Assembly (NCBI GenBank): GCA_009937445.1
Contig: JAACFM010000051.1
Coordinates: 1-37,608 of the forward strand
Reading direction: 5' to 3'
Length of the DNA: 37,608 bases
Source: Gammaproteobacteria bacterium
GTDB lineage: Bacteria; Pseudomonadota; Gammaproteobacteria; Steroidobacterales; Woeseiaceae
Shown here: positions 26,497-36,505 of the stretch, piece after piece
Layout: the number at the start of each line of letters is the position of its first letter
Position numbering within the stretch: position 1 is the stretch's first letter
The notes under the pieces: generated by a model
Seen by the model: only the letters and a program-made list of their open reading frames with translations
Database searches by the model: none
Told to the model about the DNA's origin: nothing
Program-made: the position numbers and the translations under genes

Positions 26497-27876
26497 ATGC
26501 TTAACCGTCGTCGGTTTCTGCATGCCATTGTTGCTGCCGCGGCAGCACCGACCTTCATTCAAGCCTGCCAGTCAAAGAGCACATCCCGCACAGCACTGCG
26601 CGCTGATCCGAATCGGATTATTGATTTGCCGCCTGGCTATTCTTACACCGTGGTATCACGGCGTGGCGAAGCAATGAGTGACGGCCTCGTCGTACCCGGC
26701 GCACACGACGGTATGGCCGCGTTTGACGGCGAAAACGGTCGCGTCATACTGGTTCGAAATCACGAAGTCGGCGTATCGTGGCTAGACGACAGCCCTTTTG
26801 GCGACGGCTTTGCGGCGTTACCCGAGTCGCTGAAGAACCGCCTGTACGACAGGGGCAGAGACAACTGGCCCGGACTGGGCGGCACAACAACCACCATCTA
26901 CAACCCGGTCACATCGACAACTGAACGTCAGTTTCTGAGCCTCGGCGGCACCGAATGGAATTGCGCGGGCGGAAAGACTCCGTGGGGCTCATGGCTGACC
27001 TGCGAGGAAACTTTCGCCGCGTCAGGTACTGAGGTCTCTGATGATGGCGCGACTGTTTATCGTGATAAGAACCACGGTTACATATTCGAAGTACCGGCCA
27101 ATGCTACTGAATTGGTCGCGGCCGTACCGTTAACCGCAATGGGACGTTTCGAGCATGAGGCAGCGGCCGTTCATGAATCGACTGGCATCGTTTACCTGAC
27201 AGAAGATCAGTGGCACAGCCTGTTTTATCGGTTTATTCCCACTGTACCTGGCCAACTGCAGAAAGGTGGGCGTCTGCAGGCGCTCGCAGTGGTCGGCGAA
27301 GATGGCAAGCCAACGCATAACTGGGACCAGAAGGACATCTCGGTTGATCGGCCGCTCGCTACGCGCTGGATCGATCTCGAAAACGTCAATAGCGATACAA
27401 ACGATTTGCGTCTGCGCGGTGCCGCAGCCGGCGCAGCAACGTTCGCGCGCGGCGAAGGACTGACCGTCGCAGGAGACCGGTTCGCGTTTGCCTGTACTAT
27501 CGGTGGGCCAGCACGCCTGGGACAGGTATTCACCTACCGGCCCAGCCCGTATGAAGGAACCGCGCGCGAGCAGGAGTCACCGGGCGAACTGACTCTCATC
27601 GCCGAATCTGACAAAAACTCACTCCTTAAGAACTGCGACAACCTTATTATGGCGCCGTGGGGAGATTTGATTGTTTGCGAAGACGTTGTTGAGGGCTCCA
27701 CCCATTGCTCGCTGGTCGGTATTCGACCCGACGGCAGCCAATACCTGGTCGCACACAATACCTACTCTGAATCTGAAGTTGCTGGTGTCTGCTTCTCACC
27801 GGACGGCAAGACGATGTTCCTGAATATTCAGTACCCAGGAATGACTTTAGCCATTACCGGTCCCTGGCCATCCTGA
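26497..27876 (+). CDS. PhoX-family (DUF839) phosphatase, probable Tat lipoprotein
   Basis: A 459-residue member of the PhoX/DUF839 family, calcium- and iron-dependent exported phosphatases that release phosphate from organic esters. The ATG at 26497 follows TTGAGGAAA. The signal is twin-arginine type (NRRRFLHAIVAAAAAP) and ends in IQAC, so Cys24 could be lipidated. Family motifs include RNHEVG, TSTTERQFLSLGGTEWNCAGGKTPWGSWLTCEE (about residues 142-174, conserved Cys and acidic residues), GYIFEVPA, FEHEAAAV and the late GDLIVCEDV and GVCFSPDGKTMFLNIQYPG. It lies alone in the opposite orientation between pyk and pgk. No clear Pho box is seen in the 77-base upstream gap. Actual substrate is inferred only. 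Confidence 0.88.
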   Translation: MLNRRRFLHAIVAAAAAPTFIQACQSKSTSRTALRADPNRIIDLPPGYSYTVVSRRGEAMSDGLVVPGAHDGMAAFDGENGRVILVRNHEVGVSWLDDSPFGDGFAALPESLKNRLYDRGRDNWPGLGGTTTTIYNPVTSTTERQFLSLGGTEWNCAGGKTPWGSWLTCEETFAASGTEVSDDGATVYRDKNHGYIFEVPANATELVAAVPLTAMGRFEHEAAAVHESTGIVYLTEDQWHSLFYRFIPTVPGQLQKGGRLQALAVVGEDGKPTHNWDQKDISVDRPLATRWIDLENVNSDTNDLRLRGAAAGAATFARGEGLTVAGDRFAFACTIGGPARLGQVFTYRPSPYEGTAREQESPGELTLIAESDKNSLLKNCDNLIMAPWGDLIVCEDVVEGSTHCSLVGIRPDGSQYLVAHNTYSESEVAGVCFSPDGKTMFLNIQYPGMTLAITGPWPS

Positions 27877-27894
27877 CAGAACGGTGTGAGTGAA

Positions 27895-29076
27895 TCAGTC
27901 GCCTGGTTTTCCGCGTTCTTCGAGCATGGCAACTGCCGGTAGCGTTTTTCCTTCTACAAATTCCAGGAAAGCTCCGCCGCCTGTAGAAATATACGAGATC
28001 TTGTCGGCAACGCCGTATTTATCGATTGCAGCCAACGTATCACCACCACCGGCAACTGAAAATGCGTCGCTCGCGGCAATCGCTTCGGCCAGCGCCTTGG
28101 TTCCAGCACCGAACTGATCGAACTCAAAAACTCCGACAGGGCCGTTCCAGATAATTGTGCCTGCACCCGCGATAATGTCTGCAAACCGGGCTGACGTATC
28201 CGGCCCAATATCGAGAATAAGTTCGTCGGCTGCCACGATGTCAACAACCTTGGTGGTTGCATCTGCATCTGCCGAAAAGGTTTCCGCAACCACCACATCA
28301 GATGGCACGGGAATGTCCGCCCGGCCGTCTTTGTTGGCAGCAAGCGCACGAGCGGTATCGAGCATATCGGGCTCGTACAATGATTTGCCGACACCGTGTC
28401 CGGCCGCTGCAATGAATGTGTTCGCAATGCCACCACCAACGATCAGACAATCAACAACATCGGCAAGCGCATCCAGCACGGTCAGTTTGGTCGATACCTT
28501 CGACCCACCCACGATCGCTACAAACGGCCTCTGCGGATTCTGCATCACTTTGCCCAGTGCATCGAGTTCTGCGACTAAAAGTGGTCCGGCGCATGCGATC
28601 GGTGCAAATTCGGCTACACCGTAGGTACTTGCCTGAGCACGATGTGCCGTGCCGAAAGCGTCCATGACAAAGACATCGCAAAGCGCGGCCATCTTTTTCG
28701 CGAGTCCGGAATCACAGGCTTTCTCACCTGCAAGAAATCGAACATTCTCAAGAAGAACGACTTCGCCCGCCTGCGCGTCAACGCCGTCGATCCAGTTCTC
28801 GATCAGTTGCACATCTCGATCCAATAAATCGGCAAGGCGATTCGCGACCGGCTGCAGCGAAAACGCTGTGTCGGGCTCGCCCTCGGTAGGCCGTCCGAGG
28901 TGTGACATCAACATCACTGCGGCACCGGCATCCAACGCAGCCTTGATTGTAGGCAAGGCTGCGCGGATACGAGCATCGGACGTCACGGTGTCGCCAGAAA
29001 CGGGAACGTTCAGGTCTTCACGAATCAATACGCGCTTACCTTGCAAATCGAGGTCAGTCATTTTGATAACAGACAT
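27895..29076 (-). CDS. pgk: Phosphoglycerate kinase
   Basis: Pgk interconverts 1,3-bisphosphoglycerate plus ADP with 3-phosphoglycerate plus ATP. The 393-residue protein has the N-domain substrate motifs ([51 protein letters not shown]) and C-domain nucleotide motifs ([65 protein letters not shown]). Length is normal for bacteria. It is the third gene of tkt-gap-pgk, 25 bases after gap. It ends 18 bases from the converging phoX stop, with no visible terminator in between. Confidence 0.98.
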   Translation of the reverse strand: MSVIKMTDLDLQGKRVLIREDLNVPVSGDTVTSDARIRAALPTIKAALDAGAAVMLMSHLGRPTEGEPDTAFSLQPVANRLADLLDRDVQLIENWIDGVDAQAGEVVLLENVRFLAGEKACDSGLAKKMAALCDVFVMDAFGTAHRAQASTYGVAEFAPIACAGPLLVAELDALGKVMQNPQRPFVAIVGGSKVSTKLTVLDALADVVDCLIVGGGIANTFIAAAGHGVGKSLYEPDMLDTARALAANKDGRADIPVPSDVVVAETFSADADATTKVVDIVAADELILDIGPDTSARFADIIAGAGTIIWNGPVGVFEFDQFGAGTKALAEAIAASDAFSVAGGGDTLAAIDKYGVADKISYISTGGGAFLEFVEGKTLPAVAMLEERGKPGD

Positions 29077-29101
29077 GGCGGTTCCCGTTAGTGAGCCAGA
29101 A

Positions 29102-30115
29102 TTAACTGGCGTTCATGAGCGCGACAGTTGTGTCGAGCATGCGGTTCGAAAAGCCCCACTCGTTGTCGTACCACGACAGTACTTTAACAAGATTGCCTTC
29201 CATAACCTTGGTCAGGCCAGCGTCAACGGACGACGAATGCGGGTCGTGGTTGAAGTCGATCGAAACCAGCGGTGCATCGCTATAAGCCAAAATACCTTTG
29301 AGCGGGCCTTCACTGGCAGCACGAAGAATGTCATTGACTTCCTCAACCGAGGTGGCGCGAGAAGCAACGAACGTCAGGTCAACAGCAGAAACGTTGATCG
29401 TCGGTACACGCATCGAGAAACCATCCAGTTTGCCGTTCAATTCTGGCAGTACGAGGCCAACAGCCTTGGCTGCGCCCGTGCTGGTCGGAATCTGCGACAT
29501 GGTGCCGGAACGAGCGCGACGCAAGTCCTTGTGGTACACATCCGTCAGCACCTGGTCATTCGTGTAAGCATGAATCGTCGTCATGATGCCGTGCTCGACG
29601 CCGATGGACTCGTGCAATGGCTTGACGAGCGGTGCCAGGCAGTTCGTGGTGCAGGACGCGTTCGAAATGATGTTGTGATCGGCCGTGATGTCGCCATGGT
29701 TGACGCCGTATACAAACGTGCCATCGATGTCCGCACCGCCGGGTGCAGAGATGATGACCTTTTTCGCGCCGCCAGCGATGTGCTTGCCAGCCGTCTCCGC
29801 GGTACGGAACAATCCGGTGCACTCGAAGACAACATCGACACCGAGTTCGCCCCAAGGCAGTTTGGCAGGATCACGCTCCGCGAAAACCTTGATGCGGTCG
29901 CCGTTGACGATGATATCGCCGCCGTCAACTTCAACGGTGCCAGCAAACTTACCGTGAGCAGTGTCGTAGCGAGTCAGGTGCGCATTGGTCTCGGCATCGC
30001 CAAGATCGTTCAGTGCGACGACATCGAATTCGCCGGTGCGACCGTATTCATGAATAGCGCGCACAATATTGCGCCCGATACGGCCGTAGCCATTGATTCC
30101 AACCTTTATAGTCAT
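29102..30115 (-). CDS. gap: Glyceraldehyde-3-phosphate dehydrogenase, type I
   Basis: Phosphorylating GAPDH oxidises glyceraldehyde 3-phosphate to 1,3-bisphosphoglycerate with NAD. The 337 residues have the Rossmann start ([18 protein letters not shown]), an acidic residue in VVALNDLGD that suits NAD over NADP, catalytic Cys155 in [13 protein letters not shown], His182 in [11 protein letters not shown], and the C-terminal [14 protein letters not shown]. The Epd (erythrose-4-phosphate dehydrogenase) alternative was considered because it also sits near pgk and tkt; the sequence features here fit Gap at least as well, but residues distinguishing the two were not compared in full. Confidence 0.93.
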   Translation of the reverse strand: MTIKVGINGYGRIGRNIVRAIHEYGRTGEFDVVALNDLGDAETNAHLTRYDTAHGKFAGTVEVDGGDIIVNGDRIKVFAERDPAKLPWGELGVDVVFECTGLFRTAETAGKHIAGGAKKVIISAPGGADIDGTFVYGVNHGDITADHNIISNASCTTNCLAPLVKPLHESIGVEHGIMTTIHAYTNDQVLTDVYHKDLRRARSGTMSQIPTSTGAAKAVGLVLPELNGKLDGFSMRVPTINVSAVDLTFVASRATSVEEVNDILRAASEGPLKGILAYSDAPLVSIDFNHDPHSSSVDAGLTKVMEGNLVKVLSWYDNEWGFSNRMLDTTVALMNAS

Positions 30116-30132
30116 TCTTGTAACTCCAGTTA

Positions 30133-32160
30133 TTAAGTCAATAATTCTTTCGCGACGGCCACAACGTTGTCAGTTGTGAAGCCGAAATATTCAAAAAGCT
30201 CATCCGCAGGTGCCGACTCGCCGAAACGATCCAGCCCTACAACACCACCAGCCGTTCCAACATAACGCCACCAGCAATCGGTTACGCCGGCCTCTATCGC
30301 CACGCGGGCGCTAACCGTCGACGGCAGGACCGATTCGCGATAATCGGCATCTTGCGCATCGAAGCAATCGGTACTTGGCATTGATACAACGCGTGCCTTG
30401 ATGTCATCAGCCGCCAGCGCTTCTGCGGCGGACATCGCTAATGCCACCTCGGAACCCGTTGCGATTAAAATAATATCCGGCTCACCATCAGTGTCCATAA
30501 GTACATAACCACCACGGGCAACATTTGCACGCTGCTCCGCAGTCCGCGGCTGGAAATCTACGTTCTGGCGCGTCAACACGAGACTTGTCGGACCGTCCTG
30601 ACGCTCGATTGCGTACCGCCATGCGACAGCGGTTTCAACCGTGTCACAAGGGCGCCAGACGCTCATATTGGGCATCAAACGAAGGGAGGCCGTATGTTCA
30701 ACGGGCTGATGAGTCGGTCCATCCTCGCCAAGTCCGATCGAGTCATGTGTATACACGAGAACAGTCTGAATCTTCATTAACGCGGCCATGCGCAGCGCAT
30801 TACGTGAATAATCGGAGAAGGTCAGGAAGGTGCCAGAGTACGGTAACCAGCCACCGTGTAAACGCATTCCGTTACAGATCGCCGTCATAGCGAATTCCCG
30901 AACGCCGAACCAAACGTAATTGCCAGCCGCATCATCGCCAGAAATGGGAACCGAACCATTGTGCTTGGTCAGGTTGGAACCGGTCAGATCTGCCGAGCCA
31001 CCGGCCATTTCCGGCAAGGCCGGCGCGAAGGCGTTTAATGCGATCAGCGACGCTTTGCGTGTCGCGACGGTTTCGCCCGCCGCATCAATAGCAGCGATCG
31101 CCTTATCGGCAAAACGGCTCCAGTCATCCGGCAGCTTACCGGCCATACGCCGCACGAATTCCGCTGCAAGCTGCGGATGTTCAGCATTGTATGCAGCGAA
31201 CGCTGCATTCCAGGCGCTTTCCTCTGCAGCACCACGTTCTTTGCCATTCCAGCTTGACGCGACATCGGACGGAATCTCGAACGGCGCCGACTCCCACCCG
31301 AGTTCTTTGCGTGCAGCAGCAATTTCGTCATCGCCCAGTGGCGCCCCGTGTGTCGACGCGGTGCCCTGTTTGTTCGGTGACCCGAATCCGATAATGGTCT
31401 TGCAGCAAATCAGGCTTGGGCGATCCGCGTCCGACGTAGCCTGCTCAATCGCCGCGGCGACCGATGCTGCGTCATGACCATCCACTCCAGCGATGACCTG
31501 CCAGCCGTAGGACTCGAAGCGTTTCACCGTGTCGTCCGTGAACCACGCACCGACTTCACCATCGATGGAAATATTGTTGTCGTCGTACAGGCAAATCAGT
31601 TTGCCGAGCTTCAGAGTACCCGCGAGAGAACACGCCTCATGCGAAATGCCCTCCATCAGACAACCATCGCCCAGAAATACCCATGTCTTGTGGTCCACGA
31701 TCTCGTGGCCGGGCCGATTGAATTCGGCCGCCAGCATCTTCTCGGACATTGCCATTCCGACCGCGTTGGTCACGCCCTGCCCCAACGGTCCGGTGGTCGT
31801 CTCAATCGGTCCGCCCGGCTCATATTCCGGGTGGCCTGCCGTCCTGTAACCCATCTGACGGAAGTTCCGCAGCTGCTCGATGGGGAAATCCTCGTAGCCA
31901 GTCAGATGCAAGAGGCTGTACAGCAACATTGACCCGTGACCATTGGAGAGCACGAAACGATCGCGGTTGGCCCATTCGGGGTTCGCCGGATTATGACGAA
32001 TATAATCGTTCCAGAGCACTTCGGCGATGTCCGCCATACCCATGGGAGCACCTGGATGGCCTGAGTTCGCGGCCTGTACCGCATCCATACTCAGGGCCCG
32101 AATTGCATTCGCAAGAACACGCCGGGCTGGCTGGCCGGCGACAGAAGCTGTATTTGACAT
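30133..32160 (-). CDS. tkt: Transketolase
   Basis: Transketolase moves two-carbon ketol units between sugar phosphates in the pentose phosphate or Calvin pathway, using thiamine diphosphate. The ATG at 32160 gives 675 residues, the usual length; a TTG at 32187 in frame is less likely because AGG lies six bases before the ATG. Motifs: [19 protein letters not shown] near the N-terminus, [35 protein letters not shown], the thiamine motif [37 protein letters not shown], and [19 protein letters not shown] in the pyrimidine domain. It leads tkt-gap-pgk and diverges from metK. Confidence 0.98.
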   Translation of the reverse strand: MSNTASVAGQPARRVLANAIRALSMDAVQAANSGHPGAPMGMADIAEVLWNDYIRHNPANPEWANRDRFVLSNGHGSMLLYSLLHLTGYEDFPIEQLRNFRQMGYRTAGHPEYEPGGPIETTTGPLGQGVTNAVGMAMSEKMLAAEFNRPGHEIVDHKTWVFLGDGCLMEGISHEACSLAGTLKLGKLICLYDDNNISIDGEVGAWFTDDTVKRFESYGWQVIAGVDGHDAASVAAAIEQATSDADRPSLICCKTIIGFGSPNKQGTASTHGAPLGDDEIAAARKELGWESAPFEIPSDVASSWNGKERGAAEESAWNAAFAAYNAEHPQLAAEFVRRMAGKLPDDWSRFADKAIAAIDAAGETVATRKASLIALNAFAPALPEMAGGSADLTGSNLTKHNGSVPISGDDAAGNYVWFGVREFAMTAICNGMRLHGGWLPYSGTFLTFSDYSRNALRMAALMKIQTVLVYTHDSIGLGEDGPTHQPVEHTASLRLMPNMSVWRPCDTVETAVAWRYAIERQDGPTSLVLTRQNVDFQPRTAEQRANVARGGYVLMDTDGEPDIILIATGSEVALAMSAAEALAADDIKARVVSMPSTDCFDAQDADYRESVLPSTVSARVAIEAGVTDCWWRYVGTAGGVVGLDRFGESAPADELFEYFGFTTDNVVAVAKELLT

Positions 32161-32179
32161 TGATGACCTGTCTTGTGGC

Positions 32180-32195
32180 GGGTCCAATAGGACCC
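32180..32195. promoter_or_regulatory. GGGTCC-AATA-GGACCC hairpin in the tkt leader
   Basis: A perfect 6-bp GC-rich inverted repeat with a four-base loop, 20 bases upstream of the tkt ATG on the minus strand. In RNA it would form a small tight stem just before the ribosome site; as DNA it is a possible operator for tkt. No T-run accompanies it. Confidence 0.45.
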
Positions 32196-32204
32196 TGATG
32201 ATGA

Positions 32205-32214
32205 GACGTACGTC
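32205..32214. promoter_or_regulatory. GACGTACGTC palindrome in the tkt/metK divergent region
   Basis: A perfect 10-bp palindrome in the middle of the 144-base region between tkt and metK. Six of eight bases of an E. coli MetJ box (AGACGTCT) are matched by the AGACGTAC overlapping its left half. This is suggestive only: MetJ is not known across all gammaproteobacteria, and a tandem box is not obvious. It may serve another dimeric regulator of methionine or SAM-cycle genes. Confidence 0.35.
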
Positions 32215-32229
32215 GCATAATTGGTGAGC

Positions 32230-32277
32230 GGCGCATTTTCCCTGTTATGGAGGCCCGCATCAAGGGTACAATGCGCC
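32230..32277 (+). promoter_or_regulatory. 8-bp inverted repeat around the probable metK -10
   Basis: GGCGCATT (32230-32237) pairs exactly with AATGCGCC (32270-32277), and inside it CCCT (32240-32243) can pair with AGGG (32263-32266). The right arm overlaps TACAAT (32266-32271), a good -10 for metK; a convincing -35 is lacking. It could be an operator over the promoter or, if transcription starts upstream, a leader stem. It does not match SAM or SAH riboswitch consensus motifs that I know. Confidence 0.4.
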
Positions 32278-32304
32278 ACCGCAAATTTTGGATAGATACG
32301 AATT

Positions 32305-33459
32305 ATGTCTGACGCATTCCTTTTTACCTCTGAATCGGTCTCTGAAGGCCATCCTGACAAAATCTCCGACCAGATTTCCGACGCCATTCTCGATGCGATA
32401 ATCGCCGAAGACCCCAAGGCACGCGTTGCCTGCGAGACCATGGTCAAAACCGGCATGGTTGTTGTAGCTGGGGAGATCACAACCACTGCCTGGGTCGATA
32501 TGGAAGAGATCGTTCGCGGAGTGGTGCTCGACATCGGCTACGACGAATCCGGCAAGGGTTTTGACGGCGCGACCTGCGCTGTCCTGAACGCAATCGGCAA
32601 GCAGTCTCCGGACATTGCGCAAGGTGTTGACCGCGAGTCTGAAGAGCAACAGGGTGCCGGTGATCAGGGCTTGATGTTTGGTTACGCGTGTAACGAAACC
32701 AATGTACTCATGCCCGCGCCGATCACCTACGCGCATCGACTGGTTCAACGTCAGGCCGAAGTTCGCAAGAACGGCACATTGCCATGGTTGCGCCCGGACG
32801 CGAAGAGCCAGGTGACCTTCAATTACGTCGACAACAAACCTGTGTCCATCAACGCAGTGGTTCTCTCCTCGCAGCATGCGCCGGAAATTTCGATGGAAGA
32901 CCTGCGCGAAGGCGTCATGGAAGAGATCATTAAGCCGATCTTGCCCGCAAACCTGTTGAGCGCTGACACGAAATATCACATTAACCCGACGGGTCGATTC
33001 GAAATCGGTGGCCCAATGGGTGATTGTGGGCTGACCGGTCGCAAGATCATTGTTGACACTTACGGCGGCTCTGCTCGCCACGGTGGTGGTGCGTTTTCAG
33101 GCAAAGACCCGTCGAAGGTGGACCGGTCTGCCGCTTACGCAAGTCGTTATGTCGCCAAAAACATTGTCGCCGCGGGCCTTGCTGATCGATGCGAGATTCA
33201 GGTGTCATATGCCATCGGTGTCGCAGAACCAACATCGATAAGTGTGCAAACTTTCGGCACCTCGAAACATTCTGATACAAAACTCACGGAACTCATCCGC
33301 GAGCATTTCGATCTCACCCCGTATGGCATCATGTCTATGCTGGATCTGATAAAGCCGATCTATCTGCAGACAGCTGCTTACGGACACTTCGGCCGGGAAG
33401 ACATTGATCTTAGCTGGGAACGCACGGATAAAGCGGAAGCACTCAAAGCCTCTGCATAA
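32305..33459 (+). CDS. metK: S-adenosylmethionine synthetase
   Basis: MetK condenses methionine and ATP to S-adenosylmethionine. The 384-residue protein has all landmarks: [22 protein letters not shown] at the N-terminus (ATP/Mg), [16 protein letters not shown], the flexible-loop [46 protein letters not shown], and [37 protein letters not shown]. Length equals the E. coli enzyme. It is followed after 22 bases by ahcY, linking SAM production to removal of the by-product SAH. Confidence 0.98.
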   Translation: MSDAFLFTSESVSEGHPDKISDQISDAILDAIIAEDPKARVACETMVKTGMVVVAGEITTTAWVDMEEIVRGVVLDIGYDESGKGFDGATCAVLNAIGKQSPDIAQGVDRESEEQQGAGDQGLMFGYACNETNVLMPAPITYAHRLVQRQAEVRKNGTLPWLRPDAKSQVTFNYVDNKPVSINAVVLSSQHAPEISMEDLREGVMEEIIKPILPANLLSADTKYHINPTGRFEIGGPMGDCGLTGRKIIVDTYGGSARHGGGAFSGKDPSKVDRSAAYASRYVAKNIVAAGLADRCEIQVSYAIGVAEPTSISVQTFGTSKHSDTKLTELIREHFDLTPYGIMSMLDLIKPIYLQTAAYGHFGREDIDLSWERTDKAEALKASA

Positions 33460-33481
33460 ACTGAATTTTAGGAGACACACC

Positions 33482-34795
33482 ATGAGCACTGAAGCTCAAG
33501 CAATTCCGAAACAAGACTACAAGGTCGCCGATATTTCATTGGCCGACTGGGGCCGCAAAGAGATCGCTATCGCCGAGACTGAAATGCCTGGCCTCATGTC
33601 GCTGCGCGAAGAGTACAAAAACAAAAAGCCGCTGGATGGCGTGCGCCTGACAGGCTGCCTGCACATGACCATTCAGACAGCGGTACTTATCGAAACGCTC
33701 AGTGAGCTCGGTGCCGACATCCGCTGGTCATCCTGCAACATATTTTCCACCCAGGACCACGCTGCCGCGGCGATTGCCGCAACTGGCGTGCCCGTCTTCG
33801 CCTGGAAGGGTGAGACGGAAGATGAGTACTGGTGGTGTGTTGAGCAGACGATTTCCGGCCCGGACGGGTGGCAGCCGAACATGATTCTTGATGATGGCGG
33901 CGACCTGACACAGGTTCTGCATGAAAAATACCCGGAGATCATGGAAAACATCAAAGGTCTCTCAGAAGAAACCACCACCGGTGTAAAACGTCTGTATGAC
34001 ATGATGAAAGACGGCTCATTGATGTGCCCTGCTTTCAACGTCAACGACTCGGTCACCAAATCCAAATTCGACAACCTGTACGGCTGCCGCGAATCACTGG
34101 TCGACGGCATCAAGCGTGCTACCGACGTAATGATCGCTGGTAAAGTCGCCGTCGTTTGTGGCTATGGCGATGTGGGCAAAGGCTGCGCGCAATCCCTGAA
34201 GGGTCTCGGCGCAACCGTCTGGGTTACAGAGATCGATCCGATTTGTGCTCTGCAGGCCGCGATGGAAGGCTATCGCGTTGTGAAATTCGACGACGTCTGC
34301 GACCAGGTCGACATCGTTGTTACAGCAACAGGCAACTACCACGTCGTATCCGGCCCGCAAATGGACCGCATGCGTAATCAGGCTATTGTCTGCAACATCG
34401 GCCATTTCGACAACGAAATTGATGTCGCCTACCTCAAACAATACGAGTGGGAAAACATCAAGCCGCAGGTCGATCACATTATCTTTCCGGATGGCAAACG
34501 CATCATCCTGCTGGCCGAAGGTCGTCTTGTGAACCTTGGCTGTGCGACCGGACACCCAAGCTTCGTGATGTCGAACTCGTTCACCAACCAGGTTCTGGCG
34601 CAGATTGAGCTTTGGGAGAACGGTGACGACTACAAAAACGAAGTGTACGTTCTGCCCAAACACCTCGACGAAAAAGTTGCGCGCTTGCACCTCGATCGCA
34701 TCGGTGCAAAGGTCACTGAACTGTCCGACGCCCAGGCCGCTTATATTGGCGTTGAAAAGTCCGGACCGTATAAACCCGAGCTTTACCGCTACTAA
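33482..34795 (+). CDS. ahcY: Adenosylhomocysteinase (SAH hydrolase)
   Basis: AhcY splits S-adenosylhomocysteine into adenosine and homocysteine, relieving inhibition of methyltransferases. The ATG at 33482 has AGGAG at a good distance and gives 437 residues; an upstream frame from 33404 lies inside metK. Motifs: [64 protein letters not shown], the NAD fold [34 protein letters not shown] and [18 protein letters not shown], ending [10 protein letters not shown]. The bacterial form with the long 40-residue insert seen in some lineages is apparently absent. No SAH riboswitch is visible in the 22 bases before it. Confidence 0.98.
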   Translation: MSTEAQAIPKQDYKVADISLADWGRKEIAIAETEMPGLMSLREEYKNKKPLDGVRLTGCLHMTIQTAVLIETLSELGADIRWSSCNIFSTQDHAAAAIAATGVPVFAWKGETEDEYWWCVEQTISGPDGWQPNMILDDGGDLTQVLHEKYPEIMENIKGLSEETTTGVKRLYDMMKDGSLMCPAFNVNDSVTKSKFDNLYGCRESLVDGIKRATDVMIAGKVAVVCGYGDVGKGCAQSLKGLGATVWVTEIDPICALQAAMEGYRVVKFDDVCDQVDIVVTATGNYHVVSGPQMDRMRNQAIVCNIGHFDNEIDVAYLKQYEWENIKPQVDHIIFPDGKRIILLAEGRLVNLGCATGHPSFVMSNSFTNQVLAQIELWENGDDYKNEVYVLPKHLDEKVARLHLDRIGAKVTELSDAQAAYIGVEKSGPYKPELYRY

Positions 34796-34833
34796 GGGAA
34801 CAGCTTATTCAAGCGACCGCTGACGCAGATGAC

Positions 34834-35589
34834 ATGGAGTCGATTCGGGTACTGCACCTGACCGACCCGCACTTGTTTGCCAACGCCGACGGCGACCTCC
34901 GAGGCACCGTCACACAGGATTCGCTGCAGCGGGTTCTGGACCACTACCACGCCGGTGACTGGCGCGCTGACCGCGCGCTGATCACCGGCGATCTTATTCA
35001 GGATGACTCGGCCGAAGCCTACGATCGATTTCGCGAGCTCCTGCTCCCATTAAACATGCGGATGCACTGTGTCCCCGGTAATCACGATATCCGTGATTTG
35101 ATGCAGCCAATATGCAGCCGCCCACCCTTCTCCTACTGCGCCACAGAATACATTCGCGACTGGCTGTTGCTTGGATTGGACAGCTGCATTACGGGTAACG
35201 CAGGTGGCGAAATCGCGGCAGAAGAGTTCGAGCGGCTCGACCGGATCATTGACGAGAGTTCAGCAAAGCACATTATGGTTTGCCTGCACCATCCACCGGT
35301 ACCCATGGGCAGTGCCTGGCTGGACACCGTTTTGCTGAAGAATGGCGACGAGCTCCTGGAGCGACTGCACGCCGCGGGCCGGGTCCGTTTGCTCGTCTTT
35401 GGTCATGTACATCAACCATACGATGCGGAACATCGCGGCATTCAGGTGATTGGCACGCCGTCAACCTGCAGCCAGTTCAAGCCGGGAAGCGATGATTTCG
35501 CACTTGATGACCGTCCACCGGCCTATCGACGCATTACCCTGAACGGTGATGGCAGTAGCAGCAGCGAACTGATCTGGGTCGACGAATGA
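34834..35589 (+). CDS. cpdA: 3',5'-cyclic-AMP phosphodiesterase CpdA-type
   Basis: A calcineurin-like class III phosphodiesterase; CpdA hydrolyses cAMP to AMP and so limits CRP signalling. The 251 residues carry the five metal motifs: LTDPHLF (9-15), ITGDLIQDD (about 50-58), PGNHDIRD (about 87-94), CLHHPPVPMG and FGHVHQPYD. The order and the HHPP form match CpdA rather than Icc-unrelated phosphatases, but substrate is inferred. It starts 38 bases after ahcY without a strong ribosome site and overlaps the next gene by four bases (ATGA). Confidence 0.9.
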   Translation: MESIRVLHLTDPHLFANADGDLRGTVTQDSLQRVLDHYHAGDWRADRALITGDLIQDDSAEAYDRFRELLLPLNMRMHCVPGNHDIRDLMQPICSRPPFSYCATEYIRDWLLLGLDSCITGNAGGEIAAEEFERLDRIIDESSAKHIMVCLHHPPVPMGSAWLDTVLLKNGDELLERLHAAGRVRLLVFGHVHQPYDAEHRGIQVIGTPSTCSQFKPGSDDFALDDRPPAYRRITLNGDGSSSSELIWVDE

Positions 35590-36479
35590 AGAAGGCCTTG
35601 GGAGTCCTGATACTGCTAGTGCTGGCGTTGCCGGTCCATGCGGCTGAGACCGGTCATCCGGTGACCTTGTGGGAGGTTAGTGGCGCCAACAATTCTGTTT
35701 ACTTGCTGGGTTCAATTCACCTGTTGAGACCGCAGGATTATCCTCTGCCGAGCGCGCTGGATGCGGCGTACAGCGATGCCGAAATTCTGATCATGGAAGT
35801 CGACATGGATGATCTCAATCCTTTGGCGACGCAAGCCGCGTTTAGGACCTACGGAGTTTTGCAAGACGACCGGACCCTTCGCGACCTGATGGGCAGTGAC
35901 CTCTATGAGCAAGCTGTCGCAGCAGCCGATGCGATCGATATTCCGCTGGAAATGCTGCACAAGACAGAGCCCTGGTACGCCGCCATGACGGTGGAAATCA
36001 TGATGCTGGACAGGATCGGATTTAATCCGACCCTGGGTATCGAGATGTACATGTTGTCGAAAGCGCAAGACGACGGTAAACGCATTGATGGCTTCGAAAC
36101 GGTGGAAGAGCAACTTCAATTTCTGGACGGCATGTCGATAGAAGCGCAACGAGAAATGTTGATTTCGACGCTGACCGAAAGTGCCAAGCTGGGCGAAATG
36201 ATGGACGAACTGATCGACGCGTGGCGACACGGCGATCTGGACTTCCTGGAAACCGGCATGCTGGAGGAACTGGCACAGCAAGAAGAACTGAACAAAGCGC
36301 TGGTTACCGACCGTAATGAGCGCTGGGCCGCGCGCATTGCTGCTTTGCTTGATGACGACGACGACTACCTGATTATTGTCGGCGCGCTGCATCTGGTGGG
36401 TGATAAAGGCGTGCCGAATCTCCTGCGGCAACAAGGTATCGGTATTTACCAGTTGAGTGAGCCACCCTCGCTGAAGTAG
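35586..36479 (+). CDS. TraB/GumN family exported protein
   Basis: A 297-residue member of the TraB/GumN (Tiki-like) family, some of which are metal-dependent proteases. It has a signal peptide ([19 protein letters not shown], cleavage near residue 19-20) and the two family motifs: GSIHLL near residue 42 and [20 protein letters not shown] near the C-terminus, each with the glycine-histidine pair thought to bind metal. [27 protein letters not shown]-like central sequence (from GIEMYML) is also typical. Location is probably periplasmic. Function in bacteria is unknown. It is translationally coupled to cpdA and followed by hemL after 26 bases. Confidence 0.88.
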   Translation: MKKALGVLILLVLALPVHAAETGHPVTLWEVSGANNSVYLLGSIHLLRPQDYPLPSALDAAYSDAEILIMEVDMDDLNPLATQAAFRTYGVLQDDRTLRDLMGSDLYEQAVAAADAIDIPLEMLHKTEPWYAAMTVEIMMLDRIGFNPTLGIEMYMLSKAQDDGKRIDGFETVEEQLQFLDGMSIEAQREMLISTLTESAKLGEMMDELIDAWRHGDLDFLETGMLEELAQQEELNKALVTDRNERWAARIAALLDDDDDYLIIVGALHLVGDKGVPNLLRQQGIGIYQLSEPPSLK

Positions 36480-36505
36480 GATTCGCCTCCCTCTGGAGGA
36501 ATTTC

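Noticed and set aside
28649-30136. A 495-codon plus-strand open frame antisense to gap and pgk
   Set aside because: It mirrors two certain minus-strand genes, shows no domain or export signal, and has the arginine/serine-rich look of a shadow frame.
32161-33481. SAM or SAH riboswitch upstream of metK or ahcY
   Set aside because: The metK leader does not match consensus motifs I know, and only 22 bases separate metK from ahcY.
34094-34690. A 198-codon minus-strand frame inside ahcY
   Set aside because: It is fully covered by a highly conserved enzyme on the other strand and shows no family motif.
35712-36434. A 240-codon minus-strand frame opposite the TraB/GumN gene
   Set aside because: Its composition is that of an antisense shadow, while the plus-strand frame has a signal peptide and family motifs.
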